Positions 1-8,513 of a stretch of DNA of 64,000 bases are shown piece after piece; positions within the stretch are counted from its first letter, which is position 1; every line of letters starts with the position of its first letter. Under the pieces are notes generated by a model. The model did no database searches. It was not told where the DNA came from and was given only the letters and a program-made list of their open reading frames with translations. The stretch covers positions 1-64,000 of the forward strand of contig JAZSQO010000067.1 in NCBI GenBank assembly GCA_045538015.1, given 5' to 3'. The stretch comes from SIG598 sp045538015. Lineage in GTDB: Bacteria; Bacillota; Clostridia; Oscillospirales; Acutalibacteraceae. The translations under genes were made by a program, and so were the position numbers.

Positions 1-2
1 GC

Positions 3-953
3 TATGATCCCCGAAGGGAGGATCCCGCCCGCCGCAAGCGCGCCCCCGGTGCGCCCGGTTCCGCCGCCCCGGCCAAGCGCCGCCCCGACGCCGCAAAGGC
101 CGGAGCTCCCGCAAAGCAGAGCAAAGCCGCTCCTATGCAGCCGGAAAGCAAGCGCACTGCTGCTCCGGTCGCCATGCCTTCCCTGAAAAAGGATATAGAC
201 GACGAGCACATCACCGTTTTTATTCCCTACGAGGACGAAGTGGACAATGCCTATGAGCAGCCCGCTCATGGCGGACTCAAGGCCAACCAGCGCAAGGGTG
301 GCCCCGCCGCCGCTCCCCGGCCGGTCGTGATGGACGAATCGGAGTATTCGCCTCAGGACATGGAAGCTGTTCCCATCATCATTCCCGACGACGATTACGG
401 CTCCAGATATGACGACGAGGAGCAGGCTTATACGCCTCCGGCAGCTGCGTCCCGCGCTCCCGCCGCTTCCAGACCTCAGCCTGCCCGCAATGTGCCTGAT
501 TATTATTATGAAGGCGACGATTCTCCCGCTGAGCAGGATGCCGGAGTTGTTATTGTGCCTGATTTCGACGACTTTGACAGCGACGAGGATCGCTACAGCC
601 GTGGCCGGTTCAGCGGCAACGCCGCCGAGCAGGCATATCAGCCGCCCGCAAGAAGCAGCCAGCAGAACCAGTCTTACAGCGCCGAAGAAGAAGAGGATTA
701 TTCCTACGAGGACGAAGGCGTTATCGTTCTTCCTCACGACGAAGGCTACGAGAGCTATCTAGAAAAGGTCAAGGAAGAGGAAGAAAGGAAGCGTATTGAG
801 GAGCGTAAGCTCGCCCGCAAGCAAAGCGGCAAGATCGCCCTCACCATTCGCAAGGTTCGCCGCAAGAAGATTCACCGCAAGTCCCGCAGATACAAGAGAT
901 TCCGCGCCAGCGTTATTCCCCTTGCCAAATATCTGAGCGACTACGACAGCTGA
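3..953 (+). CDS. Disordered charge-segregated protein, 5' end outside window
   Basis: The reading frame is open from the first bases of the window, so the true start lies upstream; the Met at 135 is internal. The visible part is about 316 residues. It opens with a basic Pro/Ala/Lys/Arg-rich stretch, has a long acidic Asp/Glu/Tyr-rich middle, and ends in a very basic segment (KVRRKKIHRKSRRYKRF) followed by a short tail. Four copies of a short motif recur: ITVFIPYEDE, VPIIIPDDDY, GVVIVPDFDD and GVIVLPHDEG, each a beta-like hydrophobic run, a proline, then acids. Two copies of QAY-x-PPA also recur. No catalytic or membrane segment is visible. I do not recognise a family. The composition suggests a largely unfolded scaffold whose basic end could bind nucleic acid or acidic polymers (inference). 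A strong terminator follows. Confidence 0.7.
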   Translation, partial: YDPRREDPARRKRAPGAPGSAAPAKRRPDAAKAGAPAKQSKAAPMQPESKRTAAPVAMPSLKKDIDDEHITVFIPYEDEVDNAYEQPAHGGLKANQRKGGPAAAPRPVVMDESEYSPQDMEAVPIIIPDDDYGSRYDDEEQAYTPPAAASRAPAASRPQPARNVPDYYYEGDDSPAEQDAGVVIVPDFDDFDSDEDRYSRGRFSGNAAEQAYQPPARSSQQNQSYSAEEEEDYSYEDEGVIVLPHDEGYESYLEKVKEEEERKRIEERKLARKQSGKIALTIRKVRRKKIHRKSRRYKRFRASVIPLAKYLSDYDS

Positions 954-1009
954 GTGTCTGGCTGTCCGGCCTGAATATGCAATAAGGAACCACTCCCAAA
1001 AGAAGCAAT

Positions 1010-1054
1010 AACCACCGGCTCTGCACTCGATCCGCAGTCGGTGGTTTTGCTTTT
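1010..1054 (+). terminator. Rho-independent terminator of the first gene
   Basis: AACCACCG and CGGTGGTT pair around a roughly 20-nt interior that contains further short pairing, and the hairpin runs into TTTTGCTTTT. It lies about 55 bp after the stop at 953. Confidence 0.8.
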
Positions 1055-1113
1055 GCGCGGATTGATCCGGCAGGTGTTCGACAGATAATCGTAAAATAAT
1101 TCAGTTATTTCTG

Positions 1114-1143
1114 TTGACACAGCAGTGTGTGATATGGTATAAT
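1114..1143 (+). promoter_or_regulatory. SigmaA promoter of tRNA-Val
   Basis: TTGACA (1114-1119) and TATAAT (1138-1143) are both perfect consensus boxes, 18 bp apart. The tRNA starts 20 bp after the -10 box. Confidence 0.8.
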
Positions 1144-1162
1144 TCTACCGTTGCGAAAACAA

Positions 1163-1239
1163 GGACGCATAGCTCAGCTGGTTAGAGCGCCTGCTTCACA
1201 CGCAGGAGGTCATGGGTTCGAGTCCCCTTGTGTCCACCA
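1163..1239 (+). tRNA. tRNA-Val (anticodon CAC)
   Basis: The cloverleaf is readable: acceptor GGACGCA pairs with TGTGTCC (one G-U), D-arm with AGCTCAGCTGGTTAGAGC, anticodon stem CCTGC/GCAGG with loop TTCACAC giving anticodon CAC, T-loop TTCGAGT and an encoded CCA. It would read GUG. The T-stem pairs ATGGG with CCCCT, which leaves one T-C mismatch. That is unusual, because CCCAT would pair perfectly. It is transcribed from its own consensus promoter and followed directly by a terminator. Confidence 0.93.
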
Positions 1240-1284
1240 TGCAAAAAACCTCTTTTGTCTCTTGGACAAAAGTGATTTTTTGCA
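1240..1284. terminator. Bidirectional terminator after tRNA-Val
   Basis: An inverted repeat starts one base after the tRNA CCA: TGCAAAAAA-CTCTTTTGTC pairs with GACAAAAG-TTTTTTGCA, leaving a TCTTG loop. A-tracts on one side and T-tracts on the other let it work in both directions. Confidence 0.75.
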
Positions 1285-1285
1285 A

Positions 1286-1370
1286 TGATATCCGTTCCTG
1301 TAGGAACGGGTTATATACCTTCGGTATGATATTGCACTGTAGTGCGATGATATATGCCTTCGGCATATGG
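1286..1370. repeat. Array of four small hairpins separated by GATAT-like spacers
   Basis: Four perfect or near-perfect hairpins follow one another: 1292-1309 (CCGTTCC/GGAACGG, loop TGTA), 1315-1327 (ATACC/GGTAT, loop TTC), 1332-1347 (TTGCAC/GTGCGA with one wobble, loop TGTA) and 1352-1368 (ATATGCC/GGCATAT, loop TTC). Loop types alternate TGTA, TTC, TGTA, TTC, and GATAT or TATAT separates the stems. The array ends 13 bp before the start codon at 1384, so it would form the 5' leader of that gene. It has no coding potential and matches no riboswitch I know. Confidence 0.8.
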
Positions 1371-1383
1371 AAAGGAATAAGTA

Positions 1384-1632
1384 ATGGATAATAGAATCAG
1401 GAAATTGATGGGAGCCAATATGGATATTGATTTCAGTAATCTGAATTTTGGCAGCTCGCAATGTCCATGGAATGTTGCCGACAATGTGGATGAACATAAA
1501 TGCGCCGTTAAGGACACGTCGATCTGTAAATATTTTTGCGGAATTCAGTATCTGGACAGCGTGCTTTGCAGTTACCCTTATGAGAACACATCGGTTTTAA
1601 GCGCTGACGAAATTGACCGGAATTTAGTGTAG
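1384..1632 (+). CDS. Small Cys-containing protein of unknown function
   Basis: An 82-residue soluble protein. The ATG is preceded by GGAAAGGAA at good spacing, right after the hairpin array. Six cysteines lie in the pattern CPWN, KCAVK, ICKYFCGI and VLCSYP, which looks like a small metal-binding or disulfide-stabilised fold. From memory, short proteins with this CPWN...ICKYFCG arrangement occur in gut Clostridia as hypothetical proteins; I know no function. The gene lies 46 bp upstream of a SUKH-like gene on the same strand and may be cotranscribed with it. It contains internal Met codons (residues 9 and 13), but the RBS favours 1384. Confidence 0.7.
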   Translation: MDNRIRKLMGANMDIDFSNLNFGSSQCPWNVADNVDEHKCAVKDTSICKYFCGIQYLDSVLCSYPYENTSVLSADEIDRNLV

Positions 1633-1678
1633 TGTTTTGCAGCGCGAAATAACGGATCCACGCGGTAGGAGAAAGAAT

Positions 1679-2284
1679 ATGATCGACAAAAACTTTAATA
1701 TCCCCGTTCTGTATCAGAAGATGAATGAGAGAGGCTATACCAACGCTCAGAGCGATTTCTATTTATGGCTGAATGAAATGGAATGGCTGCCTATAGATAA
1801 AATTGAAGCGTATGAGCACTACAAAGGGGAGAAGAGATCGATAGTTCCATTTGCGCTCACGGGTGCTGGAGACAAATGGGTGTGGGTCGTCTCGGACAGT
1901 GGAGAAGAGTATCCGGTTGGATTATGCGAGAACGCGGAGCCGACCGGAGTTTACTACGCAAAAAACACTGAAGAGGCGATATTAAGGCAGATAATTGAGT
2001 ATGCGGCCAGCTCGAATTTTTATTTGGAAAGGGAAGAGGCCGAATCATATCAGATAAGCGAAGCAGAGCTTAAAAGACAACTTGAAAACTGGGGGAAGAG
2101 CCTCAGGGGGATCATCAAGGACGAATACATTGGCGTGATCGACAGGCTAAGCAAGCTGGGCCTGAAGCGAGTGAAATGCCAATACGGTGAGTGGTGCGCG
2201 CTGCTGACCTTAGAGGAGCAGGATGAGCTGATAGCCCGATACATTAAATTTGATCTCCTTGACGAGGAGTTTATTTACAGATAA
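1679..2284 (+). CDS. SMI1/KNR4 (SUKH)-like protein, possible orphan immunity protein
   Basis: A soluble protein of 201 residues. The ATG at 1679 is chosen because AGGAGA lies 7 bp upstream; the in-frame Met at 1637 has no ribosome site. Residues 20-90 run WLNEMEWLP, then IVPFALTGAGDKWVWV, then a YPVGLC strand, which resembles the SUKH fold with its LPFA-x-GGGDxW-like core. The C-terminal half is helical and charged. SUKH proteins are commonly immunity proteins of polymorphic toxin or contact-dependent systems. No toxin gene is adjacent, so if the assignment is right it is an orphan. The family call rests on motif appearance only. Confidence 0.55.
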   Translation: MIDKNFNIPVLYQKMNERGYTNAQSDFYLWLNEMEWLPIDKIEAYEHYKGEKRSIVPFALTGAGDKWVWVVSDSGEEYPVGLCENAEPTGVYYAKNTEEAILRQIIEYAASSNFYLEREEAESYQISEAELKRQLENWGKSLRGIIKDEYIGVIDRLSKLGLKRVKCQYGEWCALLTLEEQDELIARYIKFDLLDEEFIYR

Positions 2285-2293
2285 TTAATTATG

Positions 2294-2322
2294 TTGATTT
2301 TTTCCTTTTAGTGTAATAAAAT
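2294..2322 (+). promoter_or_regulatory. Likely promoter of the lipoprotein gene
   Basis: TTGATT (2294-2299) and TAAAAT (2317-2322) are 17 bp apart in an AT-rich gap, 45 bp before the start at 2367. Confidence 0.5.
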
Positions 2323-2366
2323 AAAAAAAAGAGACACTTTAATTTATTATGATGAGAGGGAAAATT

Positions 2367-3038
2367 ATGAAGAAATTTGCAAAAATCGCAGCCTTTATCC
2401 TTGCAGCTGTCCTTGTGCTGTCTGTCAGCGCGTGTGCATTTGGAACTGACAGCATTGAGAACATCGCCGGCACCTATACTATGAAGGAATTTGGCAACAG
2501 TGAAGAAGCTGAGTATCTTCTTGAGTATATTGAGGCATTCGACGAAGAGATCGCCCTTGCGGATCTCGACTCCTTCTATTTTGTAAAGAACGTTCACTTT
2601 GACATGGACGGCAGCTACTACTTCGCTTATGATGGAGAGGCTACTTCTGAGAGCGTTAGAGAGTTCTATCTCAACTATTATGCTGATCTTTATGAGGGTC
2701 GTTCTACCTTGAACGAAGTCTATACCGATTTCAGAGATACACTCATTGATGGACGGACTTTTGATGAGCTTTCTGAGGAAGAGTTCTATCAGTTCATGGC
2801 AGATCTTTATTCTCTTGACAGCTTCGATGAGCTCATCGATATTATTTCCAGCGATGTCTACGATTATGACAGCCTGTCTGAGCCTTGGGAGACCGGTACC
2901 TTCACCATGGGCACCGGCCAGGTTTTCTGCACGATCACCGGCGAGACCGAGGCAGAGTATCTGGGATATGAGGTTGTCGATGACACTCTCACCCTTACCT
3001 ATTCTGACATGGTAGAGGAATACACCAAGATCGGCTGA
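2367..3038 (+). CDS. Predicted secreted lipoprotein, unknown function
   Basis: A protein of 223 residues. ATG 2367 is preferred over ATG 2349/2352 because GAGAGGG lies 6 bp upstream and a clean signal peptide begins there: MKKFAK, a hydrophobic stretch, then lipobox VSAC with the modified Cys at about residue 22. The mature part is strongly acidic (many Asp/Glu/Tyr) and ends in YEVVDDTLTLTYSDM-like beta strands; the IAGTYTM-start and the C-terminal strands recall small extracellular lipocalin-like or copy-number-type lipoproteins of Clostridia, but I do not recognise a family. It would sit on the outer face of the cytoplasmic membrane. Own promoter upstream, hairpins downstream. Confidence 0.75.
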   Translation: MKKFAKIAAFILAAVLVLSVSACAFGTDSIENIAGTYTMKEFGNSEEAEYLLEYIEAFDEEIALADLDSFYFVKNVHFDMDGSYYFAYDGEATSESVREFYLNYYADLYEGRSTLNEVYTDFRDTLIDGRTFDELSEEEFYQFMADLYSLDSFDELIDIISSDVYDYDSLSEPWETGTFTMGTGQVFCTITGETEAEYLGYEVVDDTLTLTYSDMVEEYTKIG

Positions 3039-3098
3039 TGTGCTGTTGAATTTTCAATAGCACAAAGTGTCTCGATCGGCCATAGCTAAAAAAGTGAT

Positions 3099-3125
3099 GG
3101 GGCGGCTGAGAAACACAGCCGCCCC
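3099..3125. repeat. GC-rich hairpin between convergent units
   Basis: GGGGCGGCTG and CAGCCGCCCC form a perfect 10-bp stem with a 7-base loop. On the minus strand it is followed by ATCACTTTTTT, so it can terminate minus-strand transcription. On the plus strand it is followed by A residues. Confidence 0.7.
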
Positions 3126-3171
3126 AAAAAAGCGAGGAAGCGTCCGAAAGGATCGCAATCCTCGCTTTTTT
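3126..3171. terminator. Bidirectional terminator
   Basis: AAAAAAGCGAGGA pairs with TCCTCGCTTTTTT (13 bp) around a 20-nt interior. It ends the lipoprotein transcript on the plus strand and can also stop minus-strand readthrough. Confidence 0.85.
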
Positions 3172-3186
3172 GCGGTTGAGCAAAGC

Positions 3187-3232
3187 AAAACGCCCGATAA
3201 TCCGCATAAGTAAGCGAAATATCGGGCGTTTT
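3187..3232 (-). terminator. Terminator of the tRNA-Ser pair
   Basis: AAAACGCCCGATA pairs with TATCGGGCGTTTT. Read on the minus strand it starts 4 bases after the CCA of tRNA-Ser(GCT) and ends in TTTTGC. Confidence 0.8.
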
Positions 3233-3235
3233 CTG

Positions 3236-3325
3236 TGGCGGAGAAGGAGGGAATCGAACCCTCGCGCCAGTCTCCCAGCCTACTCCCTTAGCAGGGGAGC
3301 CTCTTCACCGCTTGAGTACTTCTCC
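3236..3325 (-). tRNA. tRNA-Ser (anticodon GCT)
   Basis: On the minus strand: acceptor GGAGAAG/CTTCTCC, discriminator G, encoded CCA, anticodon stem CTCCC/GGGAG with loop CTGCTAA giving GCT, a long variable arm typical of type II tRNAs, and T-loop TTCGATT. Decodes AGC/AGU. It is the second gene of a two-tRNA transcript. Confidence 0.95.
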
Positions 3326-3361
3326 ACAGTGAAAGCTATTGATAAGATATTGAGCGATTTG

Positions 3362-3450
3362 TGGCGGAGGGGAAGGGATTCGAACCCTTGGTACGTTGCC
3401 GTATCACTGGTTTTCAAGACCAGCTCCTTAAACCACTCGGACACCCCTCC
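3362..3450 (-). tRNA. tRNA-Ser (anticodon TGA)
   Basis: On the minus strand: acceptor GGAGGGG/CCCCTCC, discriminator G, encoded CCA, anticodon stem CTGGT/ACCAG with loop CTTGAAA giving TGA, and a long variable arm. Decodes UCN codons. It lies 36 bp upstream of tRNA-Ser(GCT) and nearest the shared promoter. Confidence 0.95.
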
Positions 3451-3478
3451 GGATGTCTTCTTAATCAATCGCTCAATT

Positions 3479-3507
3479 ATTTTAGCAGAACCGAATGAGA
3501 ATGTCAA
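3479..3507 (-). promoter_or_regulatory. SigmaA promoter of the tRNA-Ser pair
   Basis: On the minus strand TTGACA (3507-3502) and TAAAAT (3484-3479) are separated by 17 bp. The -10 box lies about 28 bp before the first tRNA. Confidence 0.8.
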
Positions 3508-3561
3508 TATCAAAGAAGCAAAAAAATTAAATAATGTAGCTGGCGAATGATTATTTTATCA

Positions 3562-3590
3562 TTGCAATTATTATCCTGTGCGCTTATAAT
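3562..3590 (+). promoter_or_regulatory. SigmaA promoter of gltX-glnS
   Basis: TTGCAA (3562-3567), 17 bp, TATAAT (3585-3590), 42 bp upstream of the gltX start. The short leader leaves no room for a T-box riboswitch. Confidence 0.7.
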
Positions 3591-3632
3591 TAATTGGATA
3601 GTAATCTCTTATCAAAAGAAGGAGTTATGGTT

Positions 3633-5075
<1,443 letters not shown>

Positions 5076-5109
5076 TTACCCCTTCTTATAATGAAAGGAT
5101 TGATATATA

Positions 5110-6801
5110 ATGGCTGAAGAAATCATCAAGACTGAAGCTGCCGAGGCCAATGAGCCTAATAACTTTATTATTCAGGCCATAAAAGAAGATCTTGCTCCCG
5201 GCGGACGCTGCGAGGGCATGAAGGTTCACACCCGTTTCCCGCCGGAGCCCAACGGCTGCCTGCACATCGGCCATGTCAAGGCTCTGGTCATTGACTACGG
5301 TACCGCCGAGCTGTTCGGCGGCGTTTACAACCTGCGTATGGACGATACCAATCCCACCAAGGAGCGCGAGGAGTTCGTTGAGGCCATCAAGGACGACATT
5401 CACTGGCTGGGCTACGACTGGGGCGATCGCTATCACTTCGCCTCCGCCTATTTTGAGGAGACCTACCAGTTCGCCGTTGAGCTTATCAAGAAGGGCCTTG
5501 CCTATGTGTGCGAGCTGAGCCCCGACCAGATGCGCGAGATGCGCGGTACTCACGATACTCCGGCCACCAGCCCCTATCGTGACCATCCCATAAAAGAGTC
5601 TCTTGATCTGTTCCAGCGCATGAGAGCCGGCGAATTTGAGGATGGCAAGTATACTCTGCGAGCCAAGATCGACCTTGCCTCCGGCAACTGGAATATGCGT
5701 GACCCGGTTATCTACCGCATCAAGCACGCTACCCATCACCGCACCGGCGACGAGTGGTGCATCTATCCGATGTACGACTTTGCCCATCCCATCGGTGATG
5801 CTCTCGAGCACATCACTCACTCCCTCTGCTCCCTTGAGTATGAGGATCCCCGCCCGCTGTATGACTGGGTTATAAATAATGTTTCCGTTCCCTCCAAGCC
5901 CCGTCAGATCGAGTTTGCCCGTCTGGGTATCGACTACACCGTGCTGAGCAAGCGCAAGCTGCGCAACATGATCGAGACCGGCGCCGTTTCCGGCTGGGAT
6001 GATCCCCGTATGCCCACTCTGATCGCCCTGCGCCGCCGCGGCTACACTCCTGCCTCCATCAAGAACTTCTGCGAGCGCATCGGTGTTGCCAAGAATCCCA
6101 GTGTTGTTCAGTGGAGCTTCCTTGAGCACTGCCTGCGTGAGGATCTCAATGCCCACGCCAAGCGCGCAATGGCAGTCCTCAATCCGGTCAAGCTGACCAT
6201 CACCAACTATCCCGAGGATCAGAGAGAGACCTTCATGGTTGAGAATCTGCCCGACAACACCGAGGATGTCCGCGAGGTCACCTTCAGCCGCGAGCTGTAC
6301 ATCGAGGCCGATGACTTCATGGAGGAGCCTCCCAAGAAGTACCAGCGTCTTTATCCGGGTGCCATGGTTCGCCTCAAGGGTGCTTATATCGTCACCTGCA
6401 CCGGCTGCCGCAAGGACGACGACGGCAATGTGGTAGAGGTCTTTGCCGAGTATGATCCCGCTACCCGCGGCGGCAATCCTCCCGAGGGTGTCAAGGTGCG
6501 CGGCACCATCCACTGGGTGGACGCCGGCAACTGCGTCGAGGCCGAGGTCAGACTGTTCGACCGTCTGTTCACCGTTCCCGATCCCGACCGCGCCGATGTT
6601 GATTACATGGAGTGCCTCAATCCCAATTCTCTGACTGTTCTCACCGGCTGCAAGCTGGAAAAGAGCCTTGAGAACGCTCAGCCGGGTGACGGCTACCAGT
6701 TCCTGCGTCTGGGCTACTTCTGCGCTGACAGTAAGGATTCCGCTCCTGGCAAGCTGGTGTTCAACCGCTCTGTGGAGCTGAAGGACAGCTATAAAAACTG
6801 A
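5110..6801 (+). CDS. glnS: Glutaminyl-tRNA synthetase
   Basis: Class I synthetase of 563 residues that charges tRNA-Gln directly. Visible features: FPPEPNGCLHIGHVKAL (HIGH at residues 52-55), the substrate segment DDTNP, KMSKS as VLSKRKL, and the two C-terminal anticodon-binding beta-barrels. AAAGGA precedes the ATG. Many Firmicutes lack GlnRS and make Gln-tRNA through Glu-tRNA and GatCAB, so a full GlnRS placed directly after GluRS is notable and historically reflects horizontal spread of glnS. Whether gatCAB is also present lies outside the window. The hairpin after the stop may end this two-gene unit. Confidence 0.97.
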   Translation: MAEEIIKTEAAEANEPNNFIIQAIKEDLAPGGRCEGMKVHTRFPPEPNGCLHIGHVKALVIDYGTAELFGGVYNLRMDDTNPTKEREEFVEAIKDDIHWLGYDWGDRYHFASAYFEETYQFAVELIKKGLAYVCELSPDQMREMRGTHDTPATSPYRDHPIKESLDLFQRMRAGEFEDGKYTLRAKIDLASGNWNMRDPVIYRIKHATHHRTGDEWCIYPMYDFAHPIGDALEHITHSLCSLEYEDPRPLYDWVINNVSVPSKPRQIEFARLGIDYTVLSKRKLRNMIETGAVSGWDDPRMPTLIALRRRGYTPASIKNFCERIGVAKNPSVVQWSFLEHCLREDLNAHAKRAMAVLNPVKLTITNYPEDQRETFMVENLPDNTEDVREVTFSRELYIEADDFMEEPPKKYQRLYPGAMVRLKGAYIVTCTGCRKDDDGNVVEVFAEYDPATRGGNPPEGVKVRGTIHWVDAGNCVEAEVRLFDRLFTVPDPDRADVDYMECLNPNSLTVLTGCKLEKSLENAQPGDGYQFLRLGYFCADSKDSAPGKLVFNRSVELKDSYKN

Positions 6802-6815
6802 TTAGTTAATCTGAG

Positions 6816-6846
6816 CCGTCCCGTCCGGGATTCTCGGGCGGGACGG
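6816..6846 (+). terminator. Hairpin after glnS
   Basis: CCGTCCCG pairs with CGGGACGG with extra pairing inward. Only a weak T-rich run (TGTGGTGTCTTT) follows, so termination may be partial, allowing readthrough into the next gene 13 bp later. Confidence 0.5.
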
Positions 6847-6858
6847 TGTGGTGTCTTT

Positions 6859-7446
6859 ATGTGTTATTTTACGGATGAGCTTGTTCCGCTCAGAGATAAA
6901 ATCAAGGATCTGCTCAGAGAAAAGAAGCGGGTCATTGCCGCACTTGACGGCCGTTCCGCTGCGGGAAAGTCCACCGCGGCGCAATGGCTGGCGGCTCAGC
7001 TTGGCGGAGAGGTCATTCATATGGATGATTTCTTTCTGCCGGTGGAGCTGCGAGTGAAAGAGCGTCTGGCTCAGCCGGGCGGCAATGTTCATTACGAACG
7101 CTTTGCCGCCGAGGTCATTGCCGGGTTTAAAACTGGCAGGGATTTTTCCTACCGCCGTTTTGACTGCGGGAAAATGGATTACAGCGGCACGCTCACGGCG
7201 GGGAATTGCCCGCTGACCATTGTGGAGGGAGCCTACAGCCTCCATCCGGAGCTGGGAGAATATTACGACATCGCGGTGTTCTTCCATGTGGCGCCCGAGG
7301 AGCAAAAAGGGCGTATTCTCGCCAGAAACGGTGCTGAAAAGCTGAATGACTTTACACAGCGCTGGATACCTATGGAGGAGGCGTATATTGCCGCCTTCGA
7401 CGTGGAGAATCGCTGTGATATGGTGATTGGGAGGAAAGAGAGTTGA
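6859..7446 (+). CDS. Uridine kinase-like P-loop kinase
   Basis: A protein of 195 residues with Walker A GRSAAGKST at residues 31-39, then VIHMDDFFLP, a phosphoribulokinase/uridine kinase hallmark in which the Asp pair positions substrate, then a CPLTIVEGAYSLHPEL segment that matches the family's VEG motif. The likely reaction is ATP-dependent phosphorylation of a nucleoside or related hydroxyl compound; the true substrate is not certain. The ATG has only a weak upstream RBS and sits just after a hairpin. The stop overlaps the start of the following methyltransferase, so the two are translationally coupled. Confidence 0.8.
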   Translation: MCYFTDELVPLRDKIKDLLREKKRVIAALDGRSAAGKSTAAQWLAAQLGGEVIHMDDFFLPVELRVKERLAQPGGNVHYERFAAEVIAGFKTGRDFSYRRFDCGKMDYSGTLTAGNCPLTIVEGAYSLHPELGEYYDIAVFFHVAPEEQKGRILARNGAEKLNDFTQRWIPMEEAYIAAFDVENRCDMVIGRKES

Positions 7447-8012
7447 AGATGTCCTTTTCCGCGCTGGATATTGCCCACGGAATGATAGCCGATCATGTTC
7501 AGCCGGGAGATATCTGCATTGATGCCACCGCCGGCAAAGGGCGTGACACGGTTTTCCTCTGCTCCCTTGTGGGAGAAAAGGGGAGAGTGACCGCCTTCGA
7601 TATTCAGCAGAGCGCGGTGGACAGCACCAACGCGCTGCTCGCCGAAAGCGGTTACAGCTCCACAGGCCGCGCGGTGCTGGACAGCCATGCCAATATCGAC
7701 CGGTATGAACAGCCGGGAACAGTATCCTGCGTGGTCTATAATTTCGGCTGGCTGCCGGGCGGCGACCACAATGTTTTCACCCGCCCCGATTCCAGCATTG
7801 AGTCACTGAATAAGGCCCTGGAGCTGCTCAGACCGGGCGGACTGATCTCCATGTGCATCTATTACGGCAAGGAGACCGGCTTTGAGGAAAGAGACGCCCT
7901 GCTCAGCTATCTTGAAGGCCTTGACCATCACCGGTATTCTTCATATGTGGGCAAATTTGTCAACCGACCCAATTGCCCGCCTATCACCGCCTTTATCCTC
8001 AAGGATAAATAG
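7443..8012 (+). CDS. mnmM: tRNA (mnm5s2U34) methyltransferase MnmM / YtqB family
   Basis: A small SAM-dependent methyltransferase of 189 residues in the family once called rRNA methylase (YtqB). Motif I is DATAGKGRDTVFL near residue 28, and FGWLPGGDHN is the family's signature (usually NLGYLPGGDK). In Bacillus this family has been shown to methylate 5-aminomethyl-2-thiouridine at the tRNA wobble position to give mnm5s2U. The TTG at 7443 is 8 bp after GGAGG and overlaps the upstream stop by 4 bp; the ATG at 7449 is an alternative. Confidence 0.82.
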   Translation: MKMSFSALDIAHGMIADHVQPGDICIDATAGKGRDTVFLCSLVGEKGRVTAFDIQQSAVDSTNALLAESGYSSTGRAVLDSHANIDRYEQPGTVSCVVYNFGWLPGGDHNVFTRPDSSIESLNKALELLRPGGLISMCIYYGKETGFEERDALLSYLEGLDHHRYSSYVGKFVNRPNCPPITAFILKDK

Positions 8013-8021
8013 GAGAAAGCT

Positions 8022-8495
8022 ATGGAAACATCCACTTATCCATATGTAAAGCATAATCACTTGACATCGGCTGCGGGCCTTGTTGTCCGTGATGACGGCT
8101 GTATTCTGCTTGTGTTCAGCCCTCGCCGGGGATGGGAATTTCCGGGCGGACTCATCGAGCCGGGTGAGCCGATAGAGGAGGCGCTTCGCCGTGAGATCCG
8201 CGAGGAAAGCGGAGTGGAGGTCGGGATAACCGGCTTTGTGGGTGTGAGCAAGAACGTTATAAAGGATATAGTCAATCTTGATTTTCGCTGCCGCTACATG
8301 GGCGGCGAGCTGACCACAAGCGAGGAAAGCCCACGTGTGGGCTGGTTCACAAGGGAGGAGGCCGTCAGCGCGGTCACCGATCCTCTCATAAAAAAGAGAT
8401 TTATGAATATGCTGGATGGCAGGGGAACGATACACATCATCAATTTCATCAAGGAGCCGTACAGCATAGTTTCTGAAATAGAGATCCCAGAGTAA
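8022..8495 (+). CDS. NUDIX hydrolase
   Basis: A protein of 157 residues with a complete Nudix box at residues 43-65: G43, E49, then REIREESGV (57-65), matching GX5EX7REUXEEXGU. It should hydrolyse a nucleoside diphosphate linked to another moiety; the substrate cannot be predicted. RBS AGGAGAAAG upstream, 9 bp after the methyltransferase and 18 bp before pepT, so it is part of one operon. Confidence 0.9.
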   Translation: METSTYPYVKHNHLTSAAGLVVRDDGCILLVFSPRRGWEFPGGLIEPGEPIEEALRREIREESGVEVGITGFVGVSKNVIKDIVNLDFRCRYMGGELTTSEESPRVGWFTREEAVSAVTDPLIKKRFMNMLDGRGTIHIINFIKEPYSIVSEIEIPE

Positions 8496-8513
8496 AGAAA
8501 AGAGGAAGAAAGA

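Noticed and set aside
1163..3450. Idea of an integrated element bounded by tRNA genes
   Set aside because: No integrase, no direct repeat of the tRNA 3' end and no mobility gene are visible; kept only as an accessory-looking block.
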